Shown: piece by piece, positions 26,461 to 35,534 of the stretch | Numbering within the stretch: the first letter of the stretch is position 1 | Layout: each line of letters starts with the position of its first letter | Source: JAFGXT01 sp963677165 | GTDB taxonomy: Bacteria; Verrucomicrobiota; Lentisphaeria; Victivallales; SZUA-371 | NCBI GenBank assembly: GCA_963677165.2 | Contig: CAXXSX010000001.1 | Coordinates: 248,001-312,000, forward strand | Length of the DNA stretch: 64,000 nucleotides | Direction: 5' to 3' | The notes under the pieces: generated by a model | The model's database searches: none | Seen by the model: the letters and a program-made list of their open reading frames with translations, nothing else | What the model was told of the DNA's origin: nothing | Made by a program: the position numbers and the translations under genes

Positions 26461-28386
26461 TTATTTTTCGGGCGAGAGGTTTTGGGCTTTAAAAGTCAGA
26501 AAAACATCAGTTCCGAAACGTATTACGGCATAGATCAGTAATCCTGCTGTTAAAGGGCCAATCAGCCATATTGAACAAGTGTAGTATATAAGAACAAACA
26601 GTAATGCAAAGAGACAGACTTGAGTCTTTTTATATAATATAGCTGCCAGCAGAACTGAAATCGCTGGAATCAAATAATTCAGAAAGTTGCAAAACTTGCT
26701 GCCCCATGAATAGCTGTCCCAGCCCCAGGGTAAAAGAATATCAAGATTGTAGTGACTTGGTGTTGTCAGTAACAGACTCAGTGCGATAATTGCGACTAGG
26801 ATTGATCTTGATTTCCAGCTGATTTCTTCCCAGAACTCAGGAAGTACAAGGGCTGCGGTAAAGAAAGAATAACTTATCATAACAAATCGTGTACTTCCTC
26901 CCCCGAGTGCCGGGTAGCCGCAAAAGAAAAAAAACAAGGGCATTGCGCCGAAAATCAGTGTCAGTTGAGTTTTGCGGTTCTTGACAAACGCCATGGCAAG
27001 GCTGCCTGGAACAATATATGCCAGGGAAATATGGCTGAGAAAACGTAGGCCGCCTGGAATACACGATAATGCGAATCCTCTATAAACAGCGGCATCGTGC
27101 AATACATATGGGAAAGTGAAAAAAGAGTTGAATTGAATCTTATTGATGATCAGCTGTATGGAGAAGACTGCCAGAAAGCTGATTGCACCGGCACAAATGA
27201 ATTTCACGAGGAATTTTGTATTCAATAATTTTTCTCCAAACTGGTTCCATAGTAACCATACAAGTAGGGGCGCAAAAAAAATATTGTTTATTCGTGTAAG
27301 GCAGGCCAGGGCAAAAACTATTGATAGAAAGACTAAATTACGTATCCGCTTGGAACTGTAGAGGCAGATAGTGATACAGACGAAAATCAGCAGCATGGAA
27401 ACATTTTCACTTCCGGCGTTGAAGCCGAATAAAAGAAATTTTGCGTGCAGGTAATAAATCCAGTCCGATGTGATGACCGCAAAGAATGACTTATAGGTAT
27501 ATTGACCATTGAAATACAGATCATAGTACTGATAAAAAAACATCATAAATTGCAGAAGAAATACTGCAGTCAGGGCCGGGAGGATTTTACCGCATAATTT
27601 CTTTATGATATAAAATGTCAAAACCAGATAAGCAGGGCTCAGGATAAGTGCGTTAAAAAAACAAAAAGCCGTTTCGATATCATAAAAGGATTTGGCGTTG
27701 AAAATAAGAATAAAAGGAATGTAAAACAGCGGCAGTCCGATCGTGTATCTCCAAGGACCGGAAAAATCCCCGTTTTTTAGACCGGCGGCTACTTTGAAAT
27801 ATTCTAATTCATCAGAAGCTGTAAAAACAGTAATCTTGGAGATATAGAGCAGAATCATTAACATTGTATATTGCAGTAAGATAGATGAGATAATTGCAAG
27901 ATAGTCTGTTTTTAACCATTTATTGGAAGACTTATTTTGAAACCGTCTGATAAGACAAATCAGGCTGATACCAAAACAAATCGCAAAAAGAATGGCCAGT
28001 GGCATAAAATATTTGTATGGTAGATAGGTGTATTGTGCTTTTCCGTTTTGATCAACTGTAAAACGCATCTGTTGATCGACCCAGAATGTTTTTTTATTGG
28101 GAAGCATTACTTTTTTTATGTAGTGTTTTCTTTGCAGCGGATGGTTTGGTGTCCGGTAAATTTTTTGTTCAATAACTGGTACTTGTAGAGGCTTTGTTAT
28201 TACGATAGGTCGACTGCGTTCCGCATTCAGTGTGTCATGGACAAATAACGGCGTACCCGGTTCCAGGGTAATTGTAGAAGATTCCGCTCCCATGATCGGA
28301 AGGGATGCAATAATAAGGAATCCAATAAGGAATAAATATCTAAAAGAGGAATGCGGTTTCATTTTATTATCAATAGTTGTTACCAT
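26461..28386 (-). CDS. polytopic membrane protein, probably a GT-C type glycosyltransferase
   Basis: A 641-residue protein with a signal-like N terminus (YLFLIGFLIIASLPIMGAES), a 100-residue exported domain, and then about 11-12 transmembrane helices. The first loop after the second helix has FTASDELEYFKVAAGLKNG, similar to the acidic DE-type first-loop motif of ArnT/PMT-like GT-C enzymes, and ALACLTRINNIFFAPLLVW resembles their LTRP region. If correct it would transfer sugar from a lipid carrier on the periplasmic side. Family assignment is tentative. An internal ATG at 28362 is an alternative start. Confidence 0.55.
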   Translation of the reverse strand: MVTTIDNKMKPHSSFRYLFLIGFLIIASLPIMGAESSTITLEPGTPLFVHDTLNAERSRPIVITKPLQVPVIEQKIYRTPNHPLQRKHYIKKVMLPNKKTFWVDQQMRFTVDQNGKAQYTYLPYKYFMPLAILFAICFGISLICLIRRFQNKSSNKWLKTDYLAIISSILLQYTMLMILLYISKITVFTASDELEYFKVAAGLKNGDFSGPWRYTIGLPLFYIPFILIFNAKSFYDIETAFCFFNALILSPAYLVLTFYIIKKLCGKILPALTAVFLLQFMMFFYQYYDLYFNGQYTYKSFFAVITSDWIYYLHAKFLLFGFNAGSENVSMLLIFVCITICLYSSKRIRNLVFLSIVFALACLTRINNIFFAPLLVWLLWNQFGEKLLNTKFLVKFICAGAISFLAVFSIQLIINKIQFNSFFTFPYVLHDAAVYRGFALSCIPGGLRFLSHISLAYIVPGSLAMAFVKNRKTQLTLIFGAMPLFFFFCGYPALGGGSTRFVMISYSFFTAALVLPEFWEEISWKSRSILVAIIALSLLLTTPSHYNLDILLPWGWDSYSWGSKFCNFLNYLIPAISVLLAAILYKKTQVCLFALLFVLIYYTCSIWLIGPLTAGLLIYAVIRFGTDVFLTFKAQNLSPEK

Positions 28387-28513
28387 TAATTTATCGACAA
28401 TATTCCATTATTCAAGTTTGTACGGACGGCGTTATCTCTTTAAACTCAAGTTACAGACGCTCTTCGATGAGACGGGAGTCGTTTGCTGAGCATGTGCTTT
28501 GTTTCTAAAATGT

Positions 28514-29800
28514 CTACGGTTTTTCTTTCTTGTGTTTTGCGTAGCAGCCAGCAAATAAAACGGTGCTGGAATTGTTCTTTTCGTACTGTAAAAAGTATAA
28601 AAAAGGCCTGTCTGCAATAAATTCTACTGGAGGCATTTGAACCGCAGAACAACCAACAGAAAACCCCTGTGCATAAGTTACAGAAGTTGCTTCGGCTCCT
28701 TTTTCATCAACAGAGAACCAATTTTTCTGTTTCATTTTATCTATATATACATTTTCAGCAATAACAGTTCGATTAAACATAGAAGCAAAATCATCTATAG
28801 CTGTAAAGCCCAAATCTTTCATCATTGATTTCAGATCTATAATGTTTGTTACTTTAAACTTTGGCATTTTTACATTTACTGGTTGAGGGAATAAATTGTT
28901 ACTGGTTCTTTTTATTTCCTCAGCAGTTATTTTAGTAAGTAATTGTTTTGCAGACAATATCTTTTTCGGCAAAACTACTACTAACGAAAAATCTTTTCCC
29001 TTGAAATACATCTTTAGTATTCTAATGTTCGCAGACTCTGCATACGCCAGTCGACTGTTATTTTGCTCCATCATATAAATCTTTTCGGCAGGAGCTCCAG
29101 CCTCAGAATAAAAAGAGAACTTGTTGTTAGTATTTTCAGCGAACCTGCTGGACCAGTTGCCTTTGAAGTAAATTGCGTTAAGTAAGGAGAAAAAAGGTTC
29201 ATCAATTTTTCCGAAAGAGCTTTTGCTCTTAATATCATCAGCATCTATTATTGTTTTTATACGGTTATGAGTGTTTTTGCGACACCAGTTATTGATTTGT
29301 CGAGCTGCACTATCTGGATTCTTATATTTAATTTTTTTTAGTTCGCACATTTTGCTTTTAATGATATCTTGTTCAAAAGTGTTTTTTAGTTTACAAAAGG
29401 TGTTGTCGATCAGCATAATATTTGCATACTCAAATGTTATTTTATCTTTTTCTCCAGCCTTCACTAAATTATCCATACGCATTCGCTGTTGGTCTATAAA
29501 TTCAATTGGCTCGCTGGAAGTAGCCAGAAGTTTAGCGATTTGCTGTTTCGTTTTTCCCGAACTTCCGACATAAAGAACAGATAAATTATTTATAATTCCC
29601 AAAGGTGACACAATATAGTTATTATTGGGAGCTTTTTGATTTAATATTTGTAGTAGATTTAATGAAAAACGATAGTCTGTATTTACTTTCTGTTGATGTG
29701 GCACTGGACTGTTTCCAACAGTCAATAAAGTTAAAAATATGACACAGACAGTCCCCAAAGGATATTTTATAGATATTCGAATTTTATTGAAGAAAGACAT
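28514..29800 (-). CDS. secreted serpin protease inhibitor
   Basis: A serine protease inhibitor of the serpin fold, 428 residues. A hydrophobic signal segment (about 15-30) predicts export. The body has SPLGIINNLSVLYVGSSGKT, NAIYFKGNWSSRF and VVLPKK, all conserved serpin blocks. The hinge and reactive loop are DEKGAEATSVTYAQGFSVG; counting 16 residues from hinge Glu366 puts P1 near Val382, which would suit an elastase-like protease (inference). The end FIADRPFLYFL matches the serpin signature. The ATG at 29800 has AGGA 6 bp upstream. It stands alone on the minus strand. Confidence 0.93.
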   Translation of the reverse strand: MSFFNKIRISIKYPLGTVCVIFLTLLTVGNSPVPHQQKVNTDYRFSLNLLQILNQKAPNNNYIVSPLGIINNLSVLYVGSSGKTKQQIAKLLATSSEPIEFIDQQRMRMDNLVKAGEKDKITFEYANIMLIDNTFCKLKNTFEQDIIKSKMCELKKIKYKNPDSAARQINNWCRKNTHNRIKTIIDADDIKSKSSFGKIDEPFFSLLNAIYFKGNWSSRFAENTNNKFSFYSEAGAPAEKIYMMEQNNSRLAYAESANIRILKMYFKGKDFSLVVVLPKKILSAKQLLTKITAEEIKRTSNNLFPQPVNVKMPKFKVTNIIDLKSMMKDLGFTAIDDFASMFNRTVIAENVYIDKMKQKNWFSVDEKGAEATSVTYAQGFSVGCSAVQMPPVEFIADRPFLYFLQYEKNNSSTVLFAGCYAKHKKEKP

Positions 29801-29893
29801 TTTGGGTCCTATGTTCCATTTTGCCATATATTAGTAATTTAGCACAATTTTAGATGTGTTCAATATAACAGTTCTGGTGTATGAGGGAACATA

Positions 29894-29928
29894 ATAAAAA
29901 AGCCATTCACATTGCTGTGAATGGCTTG
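29894..29928 (-). terminator. intrinsic terminator after tRNA-Pro
   Basis: On the minus strand AGCCATTCAC pairs with GTGAATGGCT around a 6-nt loop and is followed by a run of T residues. It ends the transcript carrying tRNA-Pro, and possibly the upstream jag operon. Confidence 0.85.
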
Positions 29929-29942
29929 AATAAACTAAAAAA

Positions 29943-30020
29943 TGGTCGGAGCGAGAGGATTCGAACCTCCGACTTCTGCGTCCCGAACGCAGCGCTCTAA
30001 CCAGACTGAGCCACGCTCCG
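29943..30020 (-). tRNA. tRNA-Pro, anticodon CGG
   Basis: A complete cloverleaf on the minus strand: acceptor stem CGGAGCG/CGCTCCG, anticodon stem CTGCG/CGCAG with loop TTCGGGA (anticodon CGG), T arm GGAGG-TTCGAAT-CCTCT, and an encoded CCA at 29943-29945. It reads the proline codon CCG. It lies 85 bp downstream of jag on the same strand. Confidence 0.95.
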
Positions 30021-30104
30021 ACCTAATGATCCGTTACCGGATCGAATGAGTTGTTAATTTACTATGAGAATAGTTTATTTCAACTCAAAAATACAATAAA
30101 TCAA

Positions 30105-30638
30105 TTATTTTTTAACTGAAATAACAATACTCTTTTTAGGGCCGTCACCCTGGCTTTCAGTGACGATCTCTTCGTCATCCTGTAATGTGATATGAATGAT
30201 TCTGCGATCATGTGCGTTCAGCGGGGGAAGGGTGACGGAATCGCCCCAGCGTTTTACTTCTTTGGCTGCATCAAGCGCCTGTTTGGTGAGGCGTTCTTCA
30301 TTTTCCGGATCGCCGCCTTTGCCGCCTTCATCGCGTCCGCCTCTGCTGTTTCTGCCGCCACTGCGGGGTTTGCGTTCTTTGCGGGCATAACCGTCGATAT
30401 CGATCATTACTTTGGGGAATTCCTGATCGGCTTTAAACATCATGCGGTTAACCAGCAACTGAAGATTTTCAAGGGTTTGTCCTTTGCGGCCGATGATTCT
30501 ACCGGCATCGTCGGAAGTGACGATAAGCGCTATTTTAGAATTTTTTTCTTCTGCTTTCAGTGAGGCTTCAAGGCCAAGGTAGTCCAGCATGGTGGCAAGG
30601 GTTTTCAACGCCTTCTGCTTCTGTTCTTCGATACTCAT
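30105..30638 (-). CDS. jag: KH/R3H RNA-binding protein Jag (KhpB)
   Basis: A 177-residue RNA-binding protein. An N-terminal helical segment is followed by a KH domain (GRIIGRKGQTLENLQLLVNR), a Gly/Arg-rich linker (about 92-112), and an R3H domain (LPPLNAHDRRIIHITLQDD). The Jag N-domain of some Firmicutes is absent. It lies directly downstream of yidC, the usual position. KhpB homologues bind many transcripts and affect cell elongation or division; that role is not shown here. Confidence 0.92.
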   Translation of the reverse strand: MSIEEQKQKALKTLATMLDYLGLEASLKAEEKNSKIALIVTSDDAGRIIGRKGQTLENLQLLVNRMMFKADQEFPKVMIDIDGYARKERKPRSGGRNSRGGRDEGGKGGDPENEERLTKQALDAAKEVKRWGDSVTLPPLNAHDRRIIHITLQDDEEIVTESQGDGPKKSIVISVKK

Positions 30639-30656
30639 TTTTCTGAGGTTCTCCTT

Positions 30657-32357
30657 TTAAGAGGTTTTTGCGGGTGATGCAGTACCTGCGGAGCCTGCAT
30701 CGTCGTCTTTATTAAGTTTTTGATTGATCAGCAATTGAATGATACTAAATATCTGACTTACGGTCCAGTAGAGTGTTAGCCCGGACGGCATGTTGTACAT
30801 AAAGAACAGCATGATTACAGGCATTAACAGCATCATTTTCTGCTGCATCGGGTCCGCCGCAGCCGGAGTGAGACGCTGCTGAACAACCATCAGCAGGGTC
30901 ATAGCCAGCACCAGCGGATTGATGGCGATCCCGAATATGGTGGCAACCGTATCGGGCTGAGCAAGATCGTGCGCCCACCAGAAAGCGGTGTGACGCAATT
31001 CCACCGAACTATCGATGGTGGAATAAAGGGCAATAAACACCGGGATTTGAAGCAGGATCGGCAGGCATCCGCCCAACGGATTAACCTTGTGGATCTTATA
31101 AAGTTCCATCATTTTTGCATTCATCATCTGCTGATTGTCTTTGTATTTTTCTTTAAGCTCTTTAATCAGCGGCTGAAGTTTTTGCATATTCTTCATCGAT
31201 TTGTTGGCTTTCTGGGTAATTGGCCAGAAAATTCCCCTGACGATGATGGTTAGAATGATGATGCTCCATCCCCATGAACCACAGATGCCTTTGAGCCAGA
31301 TCAGGAACTTCAGCAGTTGCCGGGAAATCCATTCCATCGGCGCGAACATCGAAAGATGCATAACCTGCTGAACTGAACTGTCAAACTTATTCAGTGATTC
31401 GAGTTCTTTCGGTCCGGCATAATATTTGAAGTCAAAACTTTTGGCTTCTCCGGACGCGAGTTTAAATGATTTAAATACTCCCGCTACTGCGGCAGTAAAA
31501 TATTCTTTTTTCGGACCGATAACGGTTTTGCTGCGGAAAGGCTTTAGTCCGGCTCCAAAAGGTTTTGAAGGCTTTAAAATGCAGGCAAAATATTTGTTGC
31601 TGATACCCACCCATTTTACCGGCGATTTTACCGTCAGGTAGAAATCTTCATCGTCGTCGTCAGCTGTAATTGATCTGAATTTGTCGGAATAGTATTCAAC
31701 ATCAAATCTTTCTGTTCTGCTACCATCTCCGGTCAGGTAAAGCAAAGGACGGAGGCCGCCGGTCATTACTTGCAAGTCATTGAATTCAAGAGATGAGGAG
31801 CTGAGGTTTTTCAGAGAAACCATATAATCAGTGGTATAATTGTCTTTTACGGACCATTCCTGCGTAAGCTCAAATTTTTGTCCGTTTTGGGACATTGTTC
31901 GGGTTAGAATGAATTTATCTGGCAGTGATTTTTTTACATTGGAACCTTCAAGATTCCATTTGCTGTTGTCAACTATAGAAAATGCGCCAGGCAGGATATT
32001 GTCAGAGAAATCTACAGGAGTTTTCTTATCTGATTTATTAAAATTTTCCAGTTTGATACTTGATACTGTACCACTGTTCGGGTCAATCGTAACAGCAATA
32101 TCCTTGTTGCGGAGAGTTACCGGGTCATACTTCTTTACGGTTAGCTTTACTTCAGGGGTAACTGGTTTTGCAGCCGTTTGAGTTGTTGCCTTTGCAGGAG
32201 CTGCGGGGGCTGTTTTCTCCGTGGATTGCTGGGGAGTGGTCACTTGCGGGGGTAACTCATCCTTGATCCAGCCCATATATTTACAGAACGGAGTCCAGGC
32301 GAATACCAGAACTAAGCACAATGCGCCAACGGTAATCGTTGTCTTATCAAATTTCAC
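30657..32357 (-). CDS. yidC: membrane protein insertase YidC
   Basis: Inserts and folds inner-membrane proteins, alone or with Sec. The 566 residues have an N-terminal anchor, a Pro/Ala/Lys-rich spacer, the large periplasmic P1 domain of Gram-negative YidC (about 70-330), and a conserved membrane core starting at FAPMEWISRQLLKFL with GWSIIILTIIVRGIFWPITQKANKSMKNMQ and GGCLPILLQIPVFIALY. The Arg of the hydrophilic groove is in IIVRGIFWP. The core is followed by a short tail. It sits between yidD and jag. Confidence 0.96.
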   Translation of the reverse strand: MKFDKTTITVGALCLVLVFAWTPFCKYMGWIKDELPPQVTTPQQSTEKTAPAAPAKATTQTAAKPVTPEVKLTVKKYDPVTLRNKDIAVTIDPNSGTVSSIKLENFNKSDKKTPVDFSDNILPGAFSIVDNSKWNLEGSNVKKSLPDKFILTRTMSQNGQKFELTQEWSVKDNYTTDYMVSLKNLSSSSLEFNDLQVMTGGLRPLLYLTGDGSRTERFDVEYYSDKFRSITADDDDEDFYLTVKSPVKWVGISNKYFACILKPSKPFGAGLKPFRSKTVIGPKKEYFTAAVAGVFKSFKLASGEAKSFDFKYYAGPKELESLNKFDSSVQQVMHLSMFAPMEWISRQLLKFLIWLKGICGSWGWSIIILTIIVRGIFWPITQKANKSMKNMQKLQPLIKELKEKYKDNQQMMNAKMMELYKIHKVNPLGGCLPILLQIPVFIALYSTIDSSVELRHTAFWWAHDLAQPDTVATIFGIAINPLVLAMTLLMVVQQRLTPAAADPMQQKMMLLMPVIMLFFMYNMPSGLTLYWTVSQIFSIIQLLINQKLNKDDDAGSAGTASPAKTS

Positions 32358-32374
32358 ATTTCACCTTAATTTAA

Positions 32375-32737
32375 TCATCGGTGTTTTCTTTTCCAGCGGT
32401 CAATTTCCGGAACCGGGTCGTATCCCCCTTTGCAAAACGGCTGGCAACGCATAATCCGCCAAACCGCAAGCATTCCCCCTCTGAAAACACCATATTTTTT
32501 TATTGCTGTCATTGCGTAAACTGAACAAGTCGGAGTAAATCTGCATGCGGGAGGAAGCCAGGGCGAAATGACTTTTTTATAGAAACGAATGAGCAGTAAT
32601 GCCAGCCCTGCGAAACTTAATTTTGAAGGTTCTTCTTCAATCTCTCCGCCTTGCGCAGTAGATATTTCATCTCTTTCTGCACTTGCGGCTGCTTCGCATC
32701 GGTCATCATTTTTCTTGGTATTACAACCATGTGGCAT
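32375..32737 (-). CDS. yidD: membrane protein insertion efficiency factor YidD, with extended N terminus
   Basis: A small membrane-associated protein that helps YidC-dependent insertion. The conserved core (RFYKKVISPWLPPACRFTPTCSVYA and QPFCKGGYDPVP) occupies the last 75 residues. The only ATG in frame, at 32737, adds about 40 acidic residues and overlaps rnpA by 121 bp in another frame. If no non-ATG start is used nearer the core, the extension is real. YidD is normally 70-85 residues. The gene order rpmH-rnpA-yidD-yidC is standard. Confidence 0.85.
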   Translation of the reverse strand: MPHGCNTKKNDDRCEAAASAERDEISTAQGGEIEEEPSKLSFAGLALLLIRFYKKVISPWLPPACRFTPTCSVYAMTAIKKYGVFRGGMLAVWRIMRCQPFCKGGYDPVPEIDRWKRKHR

Positions 32738-32979
32738 GGCTCAATCTCTGTTTTCAGCAATCTAAACGATTCCCAGACCAAACGTCTCATTCGGTTTCTG
32801 ACTACCGCTTTCTTGCTGAATTTTCTTCCGCAAACAACACCGCATTTCAGCGTATCATCGGGTGCCTCAGCCACTGCCAGTATTATCATCCTGCCGACAT
32901 ATTTTATGCCGTTGCTGCGTAGGTAACCGAAGTCACTGCCCAGACGCAGACGATTATAAGGTTTAACAGTGTTTTTCAA
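32617..32979 (-). CDS. rnpA: ribonuclease P protein component
   Basis: The protein subunit of RNase P, which trims the 5' leader of pre-tRNAs. The 120 residues show the substrate-binding face (RLRLGSDFGYLRSNG) and the RNR motif in KKAVVRNRMRRLVWESFR. It lies 89 bp downstream of rpmH and overlaps the extended yidD frame. Confidence 0.95.
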   Translation of the reverse strand: MKNTVKPYNRLRLGSDFGYLRSNGIKYVGRMIILAVAEAPDDTLKCGVVCGRKFSKKAVVRNRMRRLVWESFRLLKTEIEPCHMVVIPRKMMTDAKQPQVQKEMKYLLRKAERLKKNLQN

Positions 32980-33068
32980 CTTCAGCGGCTCTCATGCTCC
33001 CGATTGATCTCTCCGGATCATTCCGAAATCCGGCTATTGACCGGACGTAACAAATCAACTTCCAGCAG

Positions 33069-33206
33069 TTATACAGTCGTAAGGCGTTTACGACCTTTCT
33101 GGCGACGACGCTTAAGAGTGGCTCGACCTGCCGAGGTAGCCATTTTAGATCTGAAACCAAATTTACGCTTACGTTTGATATTTGACGGCTGATAAGTTCT
33201 TTTCAT
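33069..33206 (-). CDS. rpmH: 50S ribosomal protein L34
   Basis: A 45-residue, highly basic ribosomal protein translated from 33206 down to 33069: MKRTYQPSNIKRKRKFGFRS followed by KMATSAGRATLKRRRQKGRK and RLTTV. The first 20 residues are the near-universal L34 signature. AAGGA lies 8 bp upstream. In many bacteria dnaA lies upstream of rpmH; here it does not. Confidence 0.97.
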   Translation of the reverse strand: MKRTYQPSNIKRKRKFGFRSKMATSAGRATLKRRRQKGRKRLTTV

Positions 33207-33529
33207 AATATTTTTCCTTCTTTCTTTTTTTTAAGCTTATAAAACTGCGTGAAACTGCAAAAGAAATCCTTGCTGCGGTTCCTCCGCTACTTAATTTTTT
33301 AACCTTAAACTGCTATCCAATCCACAGTTAAATCATGTTCTGTGATAAAAACACGAACTACAAACTTACACGCTTTTCCATTTTTATCAAGTAAGAATTA
33401 TGTTTAAATCTGGAAAAATATCAATGGAACTGTCCTTGATCGTCATGAATAATGAGAAATTGCCTGGATATTTCTTGAATAATGCTAATGTTTGTATTAT
33501 GCTTGTTGTGGAATATGGAGGAACCATTT
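33207..33529. other. intergenic region upstream of rpmH
   Basis: A 320-bp divergent gap. I see no gene and no convincing cluster of DnaA boxes (the closest, near 33315, has two mismatches to TTATCCACA), so it is not called an origin. It must contain the rpmH operon promoter on the minus strand and a start for the plus-strand unknown gene pair, but no clear -35/-10 pair stands out. Confidence 0.5.
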
Positions 33530-34507
33530 TTGTCTAAAAAAGTTAAAATAATACTTTGGTGTATAATTCTTCTTTTTCTTATTGCAGGCTCAGGAATTGG
33601 ATTCTATTTGAAATTTCACAAACCTAAACTGATAGAACTCAAATGCCGGTTTATTGAGCCACGTACTCGCGAAATGATAATTCAGAGCATTTATAATAAC
33701 CCCGATAGATATCCTTTTCTTCCCTCAAAAACAAGGTCAAAAGAAAGACTGAAGGAAGTTACATTTTATGTTGATCATGTATTAATGTCTAAAAAAGGGC
33801 GTAATATTTCAGATATTGATTTTCAAATGGTGTCTTCCGGTGTGGATTATGAATGGGAATGTGAGGCTAAAAATAACGAAATTGCTTCGTCTGTAAAGAT
33901 TTGTAGAGCTGATTTAGAGTTTAGTTATAAGGATGATAGTAGCTTTGTAAAACTTTCGTTGGACGGGATTGGTGCGTTGAACAAACAGTCAATGCTCGAT
34001 GCGTATTATGTCCATTATATGGGGGATTATGCTTCATCCAGATTCCATTTAAATAATCTTCCTGACTTTCCGGCTGAGCCATTTGTTGTAGGTGAGTTAT
34101 TTTTTCAAAAATGGGGGAATGCACAATTCGGTTATCAAATAAGTGAAAAGGTAATAATTAAAGATTTTTGGCATATAGCTGAGCCTGTTGTTAGTCCAGC
34201 CAGTCCTCATGGATTTCCAGTAAAAATCAAAATTGTTAAGCTTGAAAAACGTAAATATTCTCAAAGTGAAGTCATTGTTGAGGTTGATTTCGGAATTAAG
34301 GTTAAGGAGGCGAAGGCCAGTATTGAAGGTAAAGAGTTTTATTATGGGTTTGTTGGATGTTCAAATAAGCATAAGCTGAATTTATATCTTAATTCAGATT
34401 TTACAAAAAATGTTGAATTGCAAATTGATTTTGTTCCATGGATTCTGCTAGGGAAGGAATATGTCGAAATTAAAGGATCTTCAGGAAAAGATGGAGATAA
34501 ACAGTGA
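33530..34507 (+). CDS. unknown membrane-anchored protein
   Basis: Not recognised. A TTG start at 33530 is chosen because GGAGGA lies exactly 7 bp upstream; ATG codons at 33482 and 33515 lack such a site. The resulting 325 residues start with a short basic segment and one transmembrane helix (IILWCIILLFLIAGSGIGFY), followed by about 295 exported residues rich in beta-strand patterns. No catalytic motif is seen. It overlaps the next gene by 4 bp, so the pair probably acts together in the envelope. Confidence 0.65.
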   Translation: MSKKVKIILWCIILLFLIAGSGIGFYLKFHKPKLIELKCRFIEPRTREMIIQSIYNNPDRYPFLPSKTRSKERLKEVTFYVDHVLMSKKGRNISDIDFQMVSSGVDYEWECEAKNNEIASSVKICRADLEFSYKDDSSFVKLSLDGIGALNKQSMLDAYYVHYMGDYASSRFHLNNLPDFPAEPFVVGELFFQKWGNAQFGYQISEKVIIKDFWHIAEPVVSPASPHGFPVKIKIVKLEKRKYSQSEVIVEVDFGIKVKEAKASIEGKEFYYGFVGCSNKHKLNLYLNSDFTKNVELQIDFVPWILLGKEYVEIKGSSGKDGDKQ

Positions 34508-35313
34508 AAAGAATTATTTTTGCATTTCTTATATTAAGCGGTGTGATGTTGAACGCTCAGAAACCTGGGATTACACTAGTTAAAATCGGAAGTGAGTTGA
34601 TTCCTGTCGCTGACTTTAAAGCCAATGACTCAGATTACAACGGGCGATATAGAGCTACTTGGCTTGATTTTAGATTTGATGATTTGCCTGCTGGATTTGC
34701 TCCTGTTGCGGTGAATGCTTTGTTTAAGCTTTATAGCGATGATAAGTTGCTTGTGAAGTTCCCTTTTAATGAAAATCTTTTGTCCCGTTATACTGCGTTG
34801 GGTTTCGCTCGAAAAACAAATGCGATGAAGCATAAATTCAGGTTGTATATGAGGAATACCACTATAAAATATCGTACTGCGATGTTTCATGTTGCTGGCT
34901 CCGCAGATATTGTATATGGAAAATTGAAGTGTTTCAGAATAAAAGTTTCGGAGTTTGGTTCTCATTTAAATGATCTGAATGCTGATGGAATAAAATTTTC
35001 TATGAAAACAAACCCCAGTGAAACACGCGTAAAAGTTAATATTGATACAGGTAACCTCAAATACTATTATATTGGTTTTGATGAAATGCCAGGGAATCTA
35101 GCTTTGGGTAGATTGTTTGGTAATACCGATGGTCATACTATGCAGTTTCCTAAAAATGCAATAAATGGTCCGAACCTCTACTTCAATATCGTTTATGTAA
35201 CAGATGTTAAAACATCGCATGTCCCTTTGAATTTTAGTGTTCCGCTAAAATGGAAAGCCGTTAAGGTGCCGGATTCTCCCGGAACAAAACTGGTGCCGGT
35301 GAAACCTGAATAA
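34504..35313 (+). CDS. unknown secreted protein
   Basis: Not recognised. It starts with GTG overlapping the stop of the previous gene by 4 bp (GTGA), with GGAGAT upstream. A signal peptide (KRIIFAFLILSGVMLNAQ) predicts export; the 250-residue mature part is beta-rich with repeated F/Y-x-F/Y strand patterns and no cysteines of note. Composition and codon use resemble the upstream partner gene, so the two are likely a transcriptional and functional unit. Confidence 0.65.
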   Translation: MKRIIFAFLILSGVMLNAQKPGITLVKIGSELIPVADFKANDSDYNGRYRATWLDFRFDDLPAGFAPVAVNALFKLYSDDKLLVKFPFNENLLSRYTALGFARKTNAMKHKFRLYMRNTTIKYRTAMFHVAGSADIVYGKLKCFRIKVSEFGSHLNDLNADGIKFSMKTNPSETRVKVNIDTGNLKYYYIGFDEMPGNLALGRLFGNTDGHTMQFPKNAINGPNLYFNIVYVTDVKTSHVPLNFSVPLKWKAVKVPDSPGTKLVPVKPE

Positions 35314-35440
35314 AAAGTGATTTTTATAGGTGTGTCCAGACCATAATTCTTGCGCTATGCTCTTAACCACGAATTTGCTTCGCTCTTCGAGGACATAGTA
35401 AGGCTTTTTAGCGTTGATGCTTTATTTTATGGTTTATGGG

Positions 35441-35494
35441 AGATTTCGCCTTTGGCGACCAGCGAGTTCTGCGCTGGACCCGGCTCGGACAGTG
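35441..35494 (+). repeat. double-hairpin repeat, copy 2
   Basis: CGCC-TTT-GGCG followed by CCAGCG-7 nt-CGCTGG. It matches, with substitutions on both stem arms and small gaps, the minus-strand reading of 10331-10389. It lies in the 221-bp gap before the end of miaA. Confidence 0.45.
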
Positions 35495-35534
35495 TCTGAT
35501 GACGATTACTGCTTCGCAGCTCTTTCTTTTATTT

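Noticed and set aside
33207..33529. Replication origin next to rpmH
   Set aside because: No dnaA gene and no cluster of good DnaA boxes; single near-matches are expected by chance in AT-rich DNA.
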